NCBI RefSeq assembly: GCF_900142175.1
Contig: NZ_FQZX01000001.1
Span: 1,364,001 to 1,428,000 of the forward strand
Direction: 5' to 3'
From: Maribacter aquivivus
Lineage (GTDB): Bacteria; Bacteroidota; Bacteroidia; Flavobacteriales; Flavobacteriaceae
Length of the DNA stretch: 64,000 nucleotides
The position numbers and the translations under genes are program-made. Every line of letters starts with the position of its first letter. Position 1 is the stretch's first letter. Below, piece by piece: positions 43,836 to 54,600 of this stretch. Below the pieces are notes generated by a model that searched no databases, was not told where the DNA came from, and saw only the letters and a list, made by a program, of their open reading frames with translations.

Positions 43836-45011
43836 TCAAGCAACCTTATTGGCCAAAACATCTATATAAATCTCTTCAAGATGATTTAGTATAATGCTCT
43901 GGTCAAACTTACTGATGTTATCTAGCCCTTTATGAATTAAATTACTTCGCTCTTCATCGTTCAATTGAAGTGTGTCTTCAAGAACCTTAGCGGATTGAAG
44001 TGCCCAAAAAAGTAATTTTTTATGATTTGGACTACGTTTTAAATATATTGCGGCACTACCTCCAACTTCATTCATTGGAGCTTTATTTGTTGTAATGACA
44101 GGGCAGCCGGCTGCCATAGCTTCAATAATAGGAAAACCAAAGCCTTCTTCTAATGATGGAAAGACAAATACACTCGCTCCTTGATACGCATAAGATAAAA
44201 GATTATCATTGGCGTCTTCTATAAAATAGATATCTTCTTTGTAGGGGGACCGTTCATAATAAGTTCTTATATTAGTTGATGGTTTATAACCAATCATTAT
44301 TAACGGTAAAACTTTTTCAGAAATGTCTCTCCAGGCGTTGTATAGTGTAATAACCCCAATTCTGTTTTTGTAAAAAGTATTACCCCCAACATGTAATACA
44401 TAACCATGCTTTAAATCTAATCTCAGATGCTTTCCTACAACGACTCTCGCATTTTCCATATTACCGGGTACAAATATTGAATCTAATGCATTGTATACTT
44501 GTTCAACACGTATAGGTTTTTTCTTTAAAAAAAATAATAAATCCTTTTTGGTGTTATTGGAGATACATACAAAATTATCAGCCATAGATAGACCTCTAAG
44601 AATTAGTTTTTGGTATATTTTCCCTGAAGTACTTGTTGGGTTTTCCTTTATAGTGCCCAATGCGGATTTTAATGCGATAAAATCATGGCAATGTACAATA
44701 TGTTTTTTTTTTCGAATCAGTGGCATCCATATACTTAATGCTTGGTCAATTAAAACAAATAATACATTTTTATCCAAGACTTTACTTTTCTTTTTGAAGT
44801 ATATTGGAAATATTATGTATTGATCTATATATCTTAACCACTTATTAATACCCTCAGGGAATTTATATTTTGATAGATAAAGTTTTGGACCCCAGACTTC
44901 AATATTATGCCCCTTTTTACACATCCCTTCACGTATAAAATTTTCATACCTTTTCATACTATATCCTAAGGTGTTCTCGTGATGAATTAAGAGTATAATT
45001 TTCAACTTCAA
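43836..45011 (-). CDS. family 4 glycosyltransferase
   Basis: The 391-aa GT-B protein starts MKLKIILLIHHENTLGYSMKRYENFIREGM. It has HIVHCHDFIAL, NFVCISNNTKKDLL, VEQVYNALDSIF, YVLHVGGNTFYKNRIGVI and VFPSLEEGFGFPIIEAMAAGCPVITTNKAP, the latter carrying the E-x7-E of GT4. It should act in the cytoplasm on the lipid-linked repeat. It follows the Wzy-like gene with a 36-base gap on the same strand. The specificity is not readable. Confidence 0.9.
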   Translation of the reverse strand: MKLKIILLIHHENTLGYSMKRYENFIREGMCKKGHNIEVWGPKLYLSKYKFPEGINKWLRYIDQYIIFPIYFKKKSKVLDKNVLFVLIDQALSIWMPLIRKKKHIVHCHDFIALKSALGTIKENPTSTSGKIYQKLILRGLSMADNFVCISNNTKKDLLFFLKKKPIRVEQVYNALDSIFVPGNMENARVVVGKHLRLDLKHGYVLHVGGNTFYKNRIGVITLYNAWRDISEKVLPLIMIGYKPSTNIRTYYERSPYKEDIYFIEDANDNLLSYAYQGASVFVFPSLEEGFGFPIIEAMAAGCPVITTNKAPMNEVGGSAAIYLKRSPNHKKLLFWALQSAKVLEDTLQLNDEERSNLIHKGLDNISKFDQSIILNHLEEIYIDVLANKVA

Positions 45012-45047
45012 TTTGAATTTATAAGTAGTAAGTTAACCTTACTTAAT

Positions 45048-46631
45048 TTAGTTCTTTTTATAGCCTAATTCTCTTTTATTTGAACTATTGGCAGAAATTA
45101 AATTTATAGCCAATCTTACTATGTGAAAAATTACGAGATATGTAAATATGCCTTCCAAATAGCCTCTTATGATATAACTGAAATCTCTTGTTATACCATT
45201 TGCATTTCTAAACATACCTAAAAATATAAAAACATTCATAAGTGCAAAAGGAGCATATTGTAAACCTTTTTCGCCGAAAAAGACAAAGGAATTAAGTAGT
45301 TTGAAAATAATGAAGAATACAATAAATTGTATTGGGAAATACCAGAATCCGAAGGTAGCTAAACCATCTCCTATATGACTTGTTATTCGATAGCCGCCAA
45401 AACCAGAACCATATAAAAAATCTCCTCGCGAGAACTCCATTTTGCTTTTATCGATATGAATGTTTAAAAAACGTAATAACGGAGTTGGAAATAATGATAA
45501 AAGATTAGTTTTAAATAACTCTCGCATTAATGGATTCGAATAACCTTTTTTTTCGGCATAATATAAGGTCTCATCTGTAATTCTTAAATTGGCATATCTA
45601 GCCATCATGAAATTATCAAGGTAATCTTCTGTCCAGCCTTCATTATATTTAGTGGAATTTTTATCTTTTTTTTTGAATTTGACCGATTTTATTCGATTCA
45701 TTAATGATTCGTTCTGCAATGTGTTTACAGTTTGTTCAAATAGCTCTAACTTATCTACCTTGGCTCTCACTTTTCTTGTATGCAGCATGGCTAAAGAAAC
45801 ATTAGATAGAAGGCCAATTATGAACCATAAGGTAACACCAAGGCAAATTGTTTTAAAGGGAGATAAATAGTTGTAAATTTTAATATCATTTAAGACTATG
45901 TACAAAAAAGTAAGAATAGCCATTATTGCGATAGGACTTATAATACTTTCTCTACTATTAGACGCAATGTTTATTATGAAAATAATACCAGTGTATAATA
46001 GAACACTTTTAAGATGAGTATATTTTATATGTAATAGCGAGGGGTAAAACAAACATAAAGGGGCATACATTAAATAGTCTAGACCTGCTAAAAATTTACC
46101 GGTTACATCGCCGTACTCCACACCGCCTGCGCTAAAGTTGTAGATTCTTATCATTAAGCCAATAATGCCAAGCCCCCAAATTATTGTAGGTGTGATTTCA
46201 AAAAAGCGTAGTTTGAAAAGGGTTTCCTGTATAAAGTTATTCTTAAGCTTTTTAGATGAATTTTGGCATGCCAAATAGAAAGCCAAAGATGAAATTAAAA
46301 ATAATATTATTTCATATAAAAAAGTTTCGAAAGGGCGTTCAAATCCATAAGATATTGGCTTACATTCTGTTAATGTTCCTATTAATGGTAAATACCTGTA
46401 CATAAACATTGATAAATACATTAAAAAGGCAAAAGGGAAAAAACGAATATATTTTTCTTGTAAAAAATAAGAAAACACGCTAAAACTTATTACCGCCATA
46501 ATACAACCATAAACGTTTGCCAAGGACGGAAAAATTGATAATTCTATCAGAATGCCGATTATTAAAAACCATCTTAGACCAATTTTAAAATTAGTTAAAA
46601 TATGAATTGATGTTTTACCCATTTGCTGCAA
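45048..46631 (-). CDS. Wzy-like polymerase (oligosaccharide repeat unit polymerase family)
   Basis: The 527-aa protein has about twelve hydrophobic helices. A large loop around residues 285-400 carries SRES-like, RKVRAKVDKLELFEQTVNTL and GYRITSHIGDGLATFGFWYFP segments. SRESIISPIAIMAILTFLYIV and the final GxxxG-rich region resemble oligosaccharide repeat-unit polymerases. Position between Wzx, a CgeB-like transferase and GT4 genes supports the role. The start overlaps the upstream gene by 17 bases; an ATG three codons later (46622) still overlaps by eight. It shares little visible sequence with the polymerase at 24307, so the two likely join different repeat units. Confidence 0.78.
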   Translation of the reverse strand: MQQMGKTSIHILTNFKIGLRWFLIIGILIELSIFPSLANVYGCIMAVISFSVFSYFLQEKYIRFFPFAFLMYLSMFMYRYLPLIGTLTECKPISYGFERPFETFLYEIILFLISSLAFYLACQNSSKKLKNNFIQETLFKLRFFEITPTIIWGLGIIGLMIRIYNFSAGGVEYGDVTGKFLAGLDYLMYAPLCLFYPSLLHIKYTHLKSVLLYTGIIFIINIASNSRESIISPIAIMAILTFLYIVLNDIKIYNYLSPFKTICLGVTLWFIIGLLSNVSLAMLHTRKVRAKVDKLELFEQTVNTLQNESLMNRIKSVKFKKKDKNSTKYNEGWTEDYLDNFMMARYANLRITDETLYYAEKKGYSNPLMRELFKTNLLSLFPTPLLRFLNIHIDKSKMEFSRGDFLYGSGFGGYRITSHIGDGLATFGFWYFPIQFIVFFIIFKLLNSFVFFGEKGLQYAPFALMNVFIFLGMFRNANGITRDFSYIIRGYLEGIFTYLVIFHIVRLAINLISANSSNKRELGYKKN

Positions 46632-47652
46632 TGATGTCTAGCATTTTTTTAATGCTTTTATTATTGGAATAGCCAGATGTTTGACATCTTTCTAAACCTG
46701 CCAATGCTATTTTTTTTCGTTCATCTTCATTGATTAAATAATATTTACAGTGCTCTAAGAGTTCTTTGTTAGATGAAAAATAGACTGCTTCCTTTCCTTC
46801 TTCAAAAAGGTTTAAATGTTCATTTGTGCGTTCCGCTAACATAAAACCACCACAAGCAGGAATTTCCATTGTTCTAGTAGTTTGTTGGTCATAGTTTTTT
46901 TTACGTAAAAAGCATAGTGATATTTTAAAGGCTTGTAAAGCTTTTGAATAATCTTCTGAAAATATGGCCGGTAATATTGTTAAATAGGGTGAAGTACCTT
47001 TATAATTATTCCATTTTCCGTCTCCAAATACTTTAACTGGGATATTATTTTTAACAAGAAACAGAATGCTTTCACAACGCTCTTTTTCCCATGATCCTAC
47101 AAATCCTACTTCTCCACCTAACCTTTTGATATCGATGTCAGCTAATATTCTAGGGAAGTGAAAAGAGTCTTCGTACATATTATCTATAAACTTTATGTTT
47201 TTTGCTCCAAGATTTTTCATCTCATTCAAAATGTATGATTTATTAGTAAAAATATAATCGTAATGAGGAATACATTGAAGATAGTTTAGACTTTGATTAT
47301 GACGCAAGGCCATATTATCTGGTGAGTAACTTATAATACTGGTTTTTGGAGATTTACATTTTATAAAGGTTAAGGTAGATTTGTTAATAGTTACCCCCTT
47401 ATCTATCCAAACAATATCATATGTATTATGAGATACTAATTCTTTGATTTTCTTATTTGCATTGGTACCATCGGGAAGTTTTATCGGAATTCCTTTTTGA
47501 AATAAATGATAAGCTATTCTATGCCACAAATTGATGTTTGGCAATCCAGCTTCAATTTTATCTATAGTATCTGAATTATTTTGTAATGCCCAATGTCTAT
47601 GTAATGATGTACTACTTAAACTTCTGAACCAACCAATAGATAAAATCTTCAT
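46615..47652 (-). CDS. CgeB-like glycosyltransferase
   Basis: The 345-aa GT-B protein contains YDIVWIDKGVTI, SYSPDNMALRHNQSL and FTNKSYILNEMKNLGA. GEVGFVGSWEKERCESILFLVKN, VKVFGDGKWNNY and QTTRTMEIPACGGFMLAERTNEHLNLFEEGKEAVYF follow. The final block, with EIPACGG, is the signature of the CgeB/glycosyl-transferase 1_2 group also found in spore maturation and capsule loci. It starts one base downstream of the flippase gene end and overlaps the polymerase gene. Donor and acceptor are unknown. Confidence 0.88.
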   Translation of the reverse strand: MKILSIGWFRSLSSTSLHRHWALQNNSDTIDKIEAGLPNINLWHRIAYHLFQKGIPIKLPDGTNANKKIKELVSHNTYDIVWIDKGVTINKSTLTFIKCKSPKTSIISYSPDNMALRHNQSLNYLQCIPHYDYIFTNKSYILNEMKNLGAKNIKFIDNMYEDSFHFPRILADIDIKRLGGEVGFVGSWEKERCESILFLVKNNIPVKVFGDGKWNNYKGTSPYLTILPAIFSEDYSKALQAFKISLCFLRKKNYDQQTTRTMEIPACGGFMLAERTNEHLNLFEEGKEAVYFSSNKELLEHCKYYLINEDERKKIALAGLERCQTSGYSNNKSIKKMLDIIAANG

Positions 47653-47653
47653 T

Positions 47654-49027
47654 TTAGTTTTTGAATTCTTGAAATTTATAGTTTATCTGAGATAGAAGTT
47701 CTTGTAATTCTTGCAAACCTTTTAAAAACAAATCTTTTACTGACATTTGCATTAATCTACATGCATAAGGAATTACTAATAACACTAAAATAAAATCTAG
47801 GGAAATACTGCCTATTGCAGCACCAACTAAACCATATTGTTTTGATAAAAAATATGATAGCAAAACAGATATTATTGCAACAATTACGCCGTATAATGCC
47901 ATTTTATATGGCTTGTTCACAACACCAAAAACCATTTCTGCGGTCCACCAAAGTGCATTGAAAACCATGCCAGCTGTAAAGATGTACCACATAGCTTTTG
48001 GTATTTCCAATTCATTTTGTGTCCATATATTATAGAACCATAATCCAAATATTGCTAAGAAAATAAAGCTTATAATTGAAAGAGATAAAATTCCAGTTAC
48101 AGATACACGAAAAACTCTTTGTGCTGTTTTCCAATTACCTCTGCCAATTTCAAATTGTAGTTCTGGAAATACCGCAGTTTTTACCATGAATAATAGTTGG
48201 TTTAAAGACCTACTTAAGGTTCTAACGGTATTAAATGCAGCAACTGCTTCGGGTCCTAGAACAATTCTTACCACAAAGGTAGTTCCTTGAAAATAGACGA
48301 CCTGCCAAACTGGCGACATAAGATAACCTAATCCTTTTCGGGTAATGGACTTTAAAATGATTTTATCTTTTTTTCCGCGAAATGTTTTAAATAGACCCAG
48401 AATCTGCCTCCCTTTTATCCAATAAAAAATATTAAAGAGAATGGTTACAGTAAGTTGTGAAAGTGCAAATTCAATCACACCATACCCAAGTAGTAAAACA
48501 CATAAACCTGCCAATAGGTTTAAAGTTGATTTTATGGTTAAAAAATTAATATTCAAAGCAGCTTTTTGAGCAGACCTAAAATACGATTCTATTAATTGAT
48601 CGTAAAAATTTAATAGTCTTACAAAAATTAGTATGCTAACAGCTATTTTAGCATCTTGACTATTTATCAGCGATTTGTCAAAAATTTGAAAATGGTCTAA
48701 AACTAATATCCCTACAAAACTTAAAAGCATTGCTGCGACAATCATATTTGTAATAACATACATGCCTGTTTTGCTAATGTCAGCAGCCTTTTGCTTGTCT
48801 CCGGCAGCAAAACTAAGTACAAAACTATTTGCCGCTGCAGTACCAAACCCCAAATCAGAGAATGCTATTACACTTGGTATTATTGTAAGTGTCAACCATT
48901 CACCATAATAGGCAGAACCCCATGAGGTAATGAAAAAAGGCACTAATAATAGTTGATCTAATATACGTACACCTTTTTGGAAAACAGATGCAATACCGTT
49001 TTTTAGAAGTCTTTTTCTTAATGACAT
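47654..49027 (-). CDS. Wzx-like polysaccharide flippase, right copy
   Basis: The 457-aa protein has about fourteen hydrophobic helices. The N-terminal pattern LRKRLLKNGIASVFQKGVRILDQLLLVPFFITSW, GEWLTLTIIPSVIAFSDLGFGTAAANSF is typical of O-antigen flippases. It probably flips the repeat unit made by the right locus. It follows the Wzc gene with a 229-base gap and is followed one base later by the CgeB-like gene. The paralogue at 25570 shares the same N-terminal layout but is clearly different in sequence. Confidence 0.9.
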   Translation of the reverse strand: MSLRKRLLKNGIASVFQKGVRILDQLLLVPFFITSWGSAYYGEWLTLTIIPSVIAFSDLGFGTAAANSFVLSFAAGDKQKAADISKTGMYVITNMIVAAMLLSFVGILVLDHFQIFDKSLINSQDAKIAVSILIFVRLLNFYDQLIESYFRSAQKAALNINFLTIKSTLNLLAGLCVLLLGYGVIEFALSQLTVTILFNIFYWIKGRQILGLFKTFRGKKDKIILKSITRKGLGYLMSPVWQVVYFQGTTFVVRIVLGPEAVAAFNTVRTLSRSLNQLLFMVKTAVFPELQFEIGRGNWKTAQRVFRVSVTGILSLSIISFIFLAIFGLWFYNIWTQNELEIPKAMWYIFTAGMVFNALWWTAEMVFGVVNKPYKMALYGVIVAIISVLLSYFLSKQYGLVGAAIGSISLDFILVLLVIPYACRLMQMSVKDLFLKGLQELQELLSQINYKFQEFKN

Positions 49028-49256
49028 TTGATGCTTTTTTTTACTATATATTGGTAGTTGTCAATTTTTTTTCTGCTTTACTAAACTAGTCATCATAATG
49101 CTTTAAAACTTGGTATGCTAGATTGTGTGGTATGTCAATGGTTGTTAAATAAAACCTCGGTACCCTTAATAATTTTATATAAACTTTATTCTACTAATAT
49201 TAAAGTAGCTTTTAGATATTATATTTAATCTTTTTTTTTAATATATGTAAAGTAAA

Positions 49257-51527
49257 TTAACTGTGGTCATGACCATATGACGGACCTTCTTTAGTATCAT
49301 TCAATAAAACCATTGTGTTTTTTAATTTCTCATTTTTGTAAACAGTTTCAATTGTCTTTAAATGTTCTTTATTGGTTACATCTTTTCTAACCACATAAAT
49401 TGTACTGTCTATAAATTTATTTAATGCAAAAGCATCTGAAACTAAACCTATCGGTGGGGTATCTATGATGATACGGTCATAATTTTCTTTCAAATTTTTT
49501 AATAAACCATCAATACGTTTACTCAACATTAGGCGTCCAATATTAGAATTCACAACTCCTGACCCTATCAGCGATAAATTTTCTATAGAAGGATGTTTTT
49601 GTATTATAATATTACTTGTTAATCCTTTTTTGATTATGAAGTCAGAAACACCAGGGGAGTTATCCATATTAAAATCAGCCATTAATTGCGGTTCTCTTAA
49701 ATCAAAAGCTATCAGTATTACTTTTTCGCCTAAAGAAGCCAATGTGACTGCTAAATTAGATGCTATAAAGGTTTTTCCCTCACCTTTTACAGTTGATGTA
49801 ACCAATAAGGTTTGATTTTTTTCAGTCTTCTTAAGATAATCTAAATTGAAATGTAAAAGCTGAAAAAGTTCAGTAGTTGGTGATGTTCCTCTACTTTCAT
49901 TATGAAGCAGAATTCCCTTTTTCTTACTTCTAGAAATTTCACCTAAAAAAGGAACTGATAAGCTTGTTGTTAGGTCTTCAACAGAAGTTACTTTGTTGTC
50001 CCAAGCATCCTTCACAAAAACCATAGAAAATGGCACTAATAATCCAAATAGTACACCAGTGAGGTAAAGTATTTTTTTGTTCGGACTTATTGGGAATTTT
50101 CCCGCTTGAGGATAGCTGACAATTCTTGTAGAGGATACTGGTGTGGCTAGTGATAATACCTCTTCTTCTCTTTTCTGCAACAAGAAAAGATATAAACCCT
50201 CTTTAGTACTCTTATCTCTGCTTATTTCTAATAATTTTTTTTCCATTCCAGGAACTCTAGCAATTCGAGCATCATAACGATTCGCATTGCTTAATAAGTT
50301 CTGACGGGCTATAGAGTACCCATTTTTAACGCTTCTTATATTTTGTAGAATTGATTCTCGTAAGTTGTTCAGTTTATCATTTAGATTCACTAAAACAGGA
50401 TTGGAGGTAACAGCAGATTGTGATAATTGATTGCGTTCTAAAAGAGTAGTGTTATAGTTGTTTATTAGACTTGTCAAACTAGAATTATTTATAGAAAATG
50501 ATCCTCCTATGGTAGATTCAGTAGTTCTACTCAATAATGATGTTTCAATATTGTCCAAAACCTTAATTTGGGTCTGATATTCTGCAACTTGTTTTTTGTA
50601 TTCATTAGACTGCTGAATATAACTATCAGCATTTCTTGCTACATCGGTAACAACATTTTCAGATTTAAAATCTGCGACTGATGTTTCTACATCTTCAATT
50701 TCTCCTGATAATAGCTTTAAACGCTCATCGATCATCTTAATCGTGTTCTCAGCCAATTCATTTTCGTATTTAATAGTTTTGTCAATATATGTTTCTACTA
50801 AACCTAAAAGAATGTCTTCACCTTTTTTCTGATGTCCGGCGATAAAATTTATGTTTAAAAGACTTCCTGTTTCATTATCTGGATGTACACTTAAGTTTTG
50901 CAAGAAGTTTGTAATAAGATCTTTCTTTTTTCCAACCACAAAATATAGCGGCTCTAAGTTGTCAATATCGGTAACTTCGTTTTTTAAAACAATAGTGAAA
51001 GTACCATAAGGTAAGGTTATCAATTCACCAAAATCATGCTTGGAATACAACTTTTTATCATTGTAGTCTGTATTTAATTCAAAGGTTTCCGAATCTAGAA
51101 AATTAACTGAAATTTGAAGACCATAAGCTAGACTGTCAGAAGTTTCATCGACTAAAATACGAACTGGTACATCCTCTCCATATATCTCAATATCTCTTAT
51201 TTTCCCTTCTTTATAATAAGTTATATTAAATGTGTTTTTTGTTATAACCTCTTCCATAACTCCGGTCGAGGTTAGAATACCTATTTCGTCTTCAAGGCTG
51301 TTTGCAGTTTTTACTAATCCAAACTTTCCAAAATTGTTGTTTTCAACAAACCCCTGTCTAGATTCTGTATTTTTAATCAGAATTTTACCTTGAATTTCAT
51401 ATTCGGTTTGTGACCAGTACCTTATGTACATAAAGACTGTTACTACTGCCAACATTATGCAGATTGTAAAAAAAGACCAATACCTACTATATTTTGAGAA
51501 TAAACTTCTAATATTCCATTGTTCCAT
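49257..51527 (-). CDS. Wzc-like polysaccharide co-polymerase with BY-kinase-type ATPase domain (right copy)
   Basis: The 756-aa protein has a membrane helix near residues 17-33, a periplasmic coiled-coil region (about 230-450) and a second helix near 480-500. A P-loop ATPase follows with VTSTVKGEGKTFIASN (Walker A) and YDRIIIDTPP (Walker B). Walker A' reads VILIAFDLREPQ: the Arg and second Asp are present but the first Asp is Ala. The C-terminus ends SYGHDHS with one Tyr only, so the usual autophosphorylation cluster is missing. It would set chain length for the right system. A Wza partner is not encoded nearby, so it may share the exporter at 21042. Confidence 0.9.
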   Translation of the reverse strand: MEQWNIRSLFSKYSRYWSFFTICIMLAVVTVFMYIRYWSQTEYEIQGKILIKNTESRQGFVENNNFGKFGLVKTANSLEDEIGILTSTGVMEEVITKNTFNITYYKEGKIRDIEIYGEDVPVRILVDETSDSLAYGLQISVNFLDSETFELNTDYNDKKLYSKHDFGELITLPYGTFTIVLKNEVTDIDNLEPLYFVVGKKKDLITNFLQNLSVHPDNETGSLLNINFIAGHQKKGEDILLGLVETYIDKTIKYENELAENTIKMIDERLKLLSGEIEDVETSVADFKSENVVTDVARNADSYIQQSNEYKKQVAEYQTQIKVLDNIETSLLSRTTESTIGGSFSINNSSLTSLINNYNTTLLERNQLSQSAVTSNPVLVNLNDKLNNLRESILQNIRSVKNGYSIARQNLLSNANRYDARIARVPGMEKKLLEISRDKSTKEGLYLFLLQKREEEVLSLATPVSSTRIVSYPQAGKFPISPNKKILYLTGVLFGLLVPFSMVFVKDAWDNKVTSVEDLTTSLSVPFLGEISRSKKKGILLHNESRGTSPTTELFQLLHFNLDYLKKTEKNQTLLVTSTVKGEGKTFIASNLAVTLASLGEKVILIAFDLREPQLMADFNMDNSPGVSDFIIKKGLTSNIIIQKHPSIENLSLIGSGVVNSNIGRLMLSKRIDGLLKNLKENYDRIIIDTPPIGLVSDAFALNKFIDSTIYVVRKDVTNKEHLKTIETVYKNEKLKNTMVLLNDTKEGPSYGHDHS

Positions 51528-51634
51528 ATATTACTTTATTTTTTGTTAGCTATATAATATTTAGGTAACCTATTATATAGCTTTTACAAGTTCTTAATTT
51601 TCAATAATGAATTTTAGGATTGATTTTTTTAATA

Positions 51635-54600
51635 TCAATTTTTAAACATTTTAATCGTAGTTGTTTTACCATAGTCGTCCACCGTCATAATGGTATAAAT
51701 TCCACTAGATAAATCATCGATGTAAATTTCTACATCATTAGTATTTTCAAAATCAATCTCCAATTTTTTTACTAACAATCCATTTGCGGAATAGATAAAA
51801 ACCTTCTGACAAACCGTATTTATATCGTCTGAATGAAGCGTAAATAAATCATTTACCGGATTTGGGTATAATGAGAGTTGAGAATCCTGAATTATTTTTG
51901 CTTTTAAAGCAGTGCTTTTGCTTGTAGTACCATTGTTAGGGCATAGCTTTACAAAATCTAACAGGTTTGAAGAATCAATGTCTCCGTCAGATGCTTGTAC
52001 AGGCGTAATTGTAAATTGAATTTCATTAACTCCGTTAGGTACTTGAAATTGTCCGGAATGTACTATCCATGATTGAGAAGAAGATACCGTTGCAATAACT
52101 GTTTGATTTCCGATTGGTCCTGCTGAAATACTAATGATATCAGTACCTTCTCGACCTTGATGCGAGAGCTCCCAGTCAAGTAATTGACCTGGTGTTACCG
52201 AAACTATTTGATTATGATGATTGGCATCCATTTCTACGAATACATCTCCATCTGGGGCTATACGACCTAAAAAACCACTTTGACCTAGTTCTAAACTGCC
52301 TCCTTGAGAGATTCCACCTTGTTGCAGTATTATACCACCTGTAGTAAACCATCCAGGAAAGTCGTTATCTGTGTGTGTGTCAATAAATTTAACCCCATTA
52401 TTAACAGTTCCTAAATCTTCTATTAAATCATATGCATTATTGTATGATGGATTGCTGGTTTCTTCAAAACTTCCATTTATCAATAGACTAAATTCTCCCG
52501 ATGCACATTGACATGCACATGAATCTGCATTAGATCTATAAATTTTAATAGACTCGGTATCATCATAATTTGAATATGATAATAAATCGACGGTATTGGT
52601 TATTAGTATAAAAGGTGTACCTCCAAAGTCTAATTCTGGATATAGTTCAACGGTGTAACCTTCTTCAATTTGAACAGAACCGATATCATCTGGAAGAATA
52701 CCTGACAGCGACATATTAGCATAATTGCCTATGCCAAAAGACCATGAAGAACCCATATAATCTTGATTTCGAAATAATGTAGCTATAGTTGGCTCTACAG
52801 TTGTCGAGCTTTCAAATATTCTTACAGATGATGCTAAATCATTAAAGCCTGTAGAAACCAAATTAGGTCCATTTTCTTCAAGTGTAAATTTATCACCTCC
52901 AAAATCTTTTTCAGAATAAAGTTCAATGATATAACCATTCTCTAGTTGCACCGATGAAGCATCATTCTCATTAATACCCAGTAATTCTAAGTCGGGATAA
53001 TCTCCTGCTTCCATTTGCCAAGAACTACCCCCATAGTTGATGTCTTGAAATAATGTTGCAATAGTTGGACCAGCAATTGCCATATGCTCGTATATTTTTA
53101 CTGAAGATGTAAGATCGTCAAAACCTGAAGTAACCAAATTTGTATTACTTTCATTTAGTATAAATACATCACCTCCAAAATCCCTTTCAGAATAAAGTTC
53201 AATGATATAACCTTCCGCAACCTGTACAGATGAAGCATCATTATCGTTTATTCCGTAAAAGGCTAGGTCTGGGTAATCTCCTGCGCCAAGTTGCCAAGAT
53301 GATCCATTATAACCTGTATTTTGAAATAAAGTTGCTATGGTTGGTCCCGTAGGTGTTGAACTTTTATATATTTTAATAGATGAGGTTTGGTCATTGAACT
53401 CTTCGGATACTAAGTCTGGTGAGTTTTCCTCTAAGACGAATATGTTACCTTCAAAATCTTTTTCAGAATATAATTCAATAATATAGCCTTCTAGAATCTG
53501 AACCGAAGATGCATCATTATCGTTAATTCCTTGCAGGGTTATGTCGCGATATTCTCCAGCTTCCATTTCCCATGCTGTTCCGCTGTAATTGATATTCTGA
53601 AATAAGGTTGCAACTTTTGGTCCAGTTGCTATCATGGATTGATACACTTTTACTGATGATGTTTGATCGTCAAAACTTGCGGTAACCAAATTTGAATTGT
53701 TTGCCTCCAATATGAATAAATCCCCTTCAAAATTCTTTTCGGAATACAATTCAATAGTGTAGCCTATTTCAATTTGAACTGATGAGGCATCATTATCGAT
53801 AATGCCTAGTTGTGTAATATCTGGAAATTCTCCTACAGCAATTTTCCATGCTGAACCACCGTAATTTGTATTTTGAAAAAGTGTGGACACCGTTGGTCCT
53901 GAACTTGTAACACTTGGGTATATTCTAATGGATGATGTCTGGTCGTTAAATCCGGAAGAAATAAGGTTAGTTGCGTTTTCCTCTAAAACGAATACATCGC
54001 CTCCAAAGTCTTTCTCAGAATATAGCTCAATGGTATAACCTTCTGTGATTTGTATAGATGAAGCATCGTTATCATTAATTCCTTGAATAGTAATATCACG
54101 ATATTCACCAGCTCTCATTTCCCATGAAGTTCCGGTATAGTTGATATTCTGGAACAAGGTTGCTATTACAGGATTAGTTGTTACTATTGATTCATATATT
54201 TTAACAGACGATGTACGATCGTCAAAACCAGCGGCGACTAGATTAGTATTGTTTGCCTCCATAATGAATACATCACCTTCAAAATTCTTTTCGGAATATA
54301 ATTCAATTGTATAGCCTACTTCGATTTGTACCGATGAGGCATCGTTATCGTTAATTCCTTGCAATGAAATGTCTTCATAATTACCAGCAGAAAGTTGCCA
54401 TGCAGAACCACCATAATTTGTATTTTGAAAAAGTGTTGCAACTATTGGTCCAGAAGGCACTACACTTTTATATATCTTAACAGATGATGCTTGGTCGTTA
54501 AAGCCTGTTGAAACCAAATTGGGTCCATTTTCCTCAAGAATAAATACATCACCGCCAAAATCTTTTTCAGAATACAGTTCAATAATATAGCCTTCAGTTA

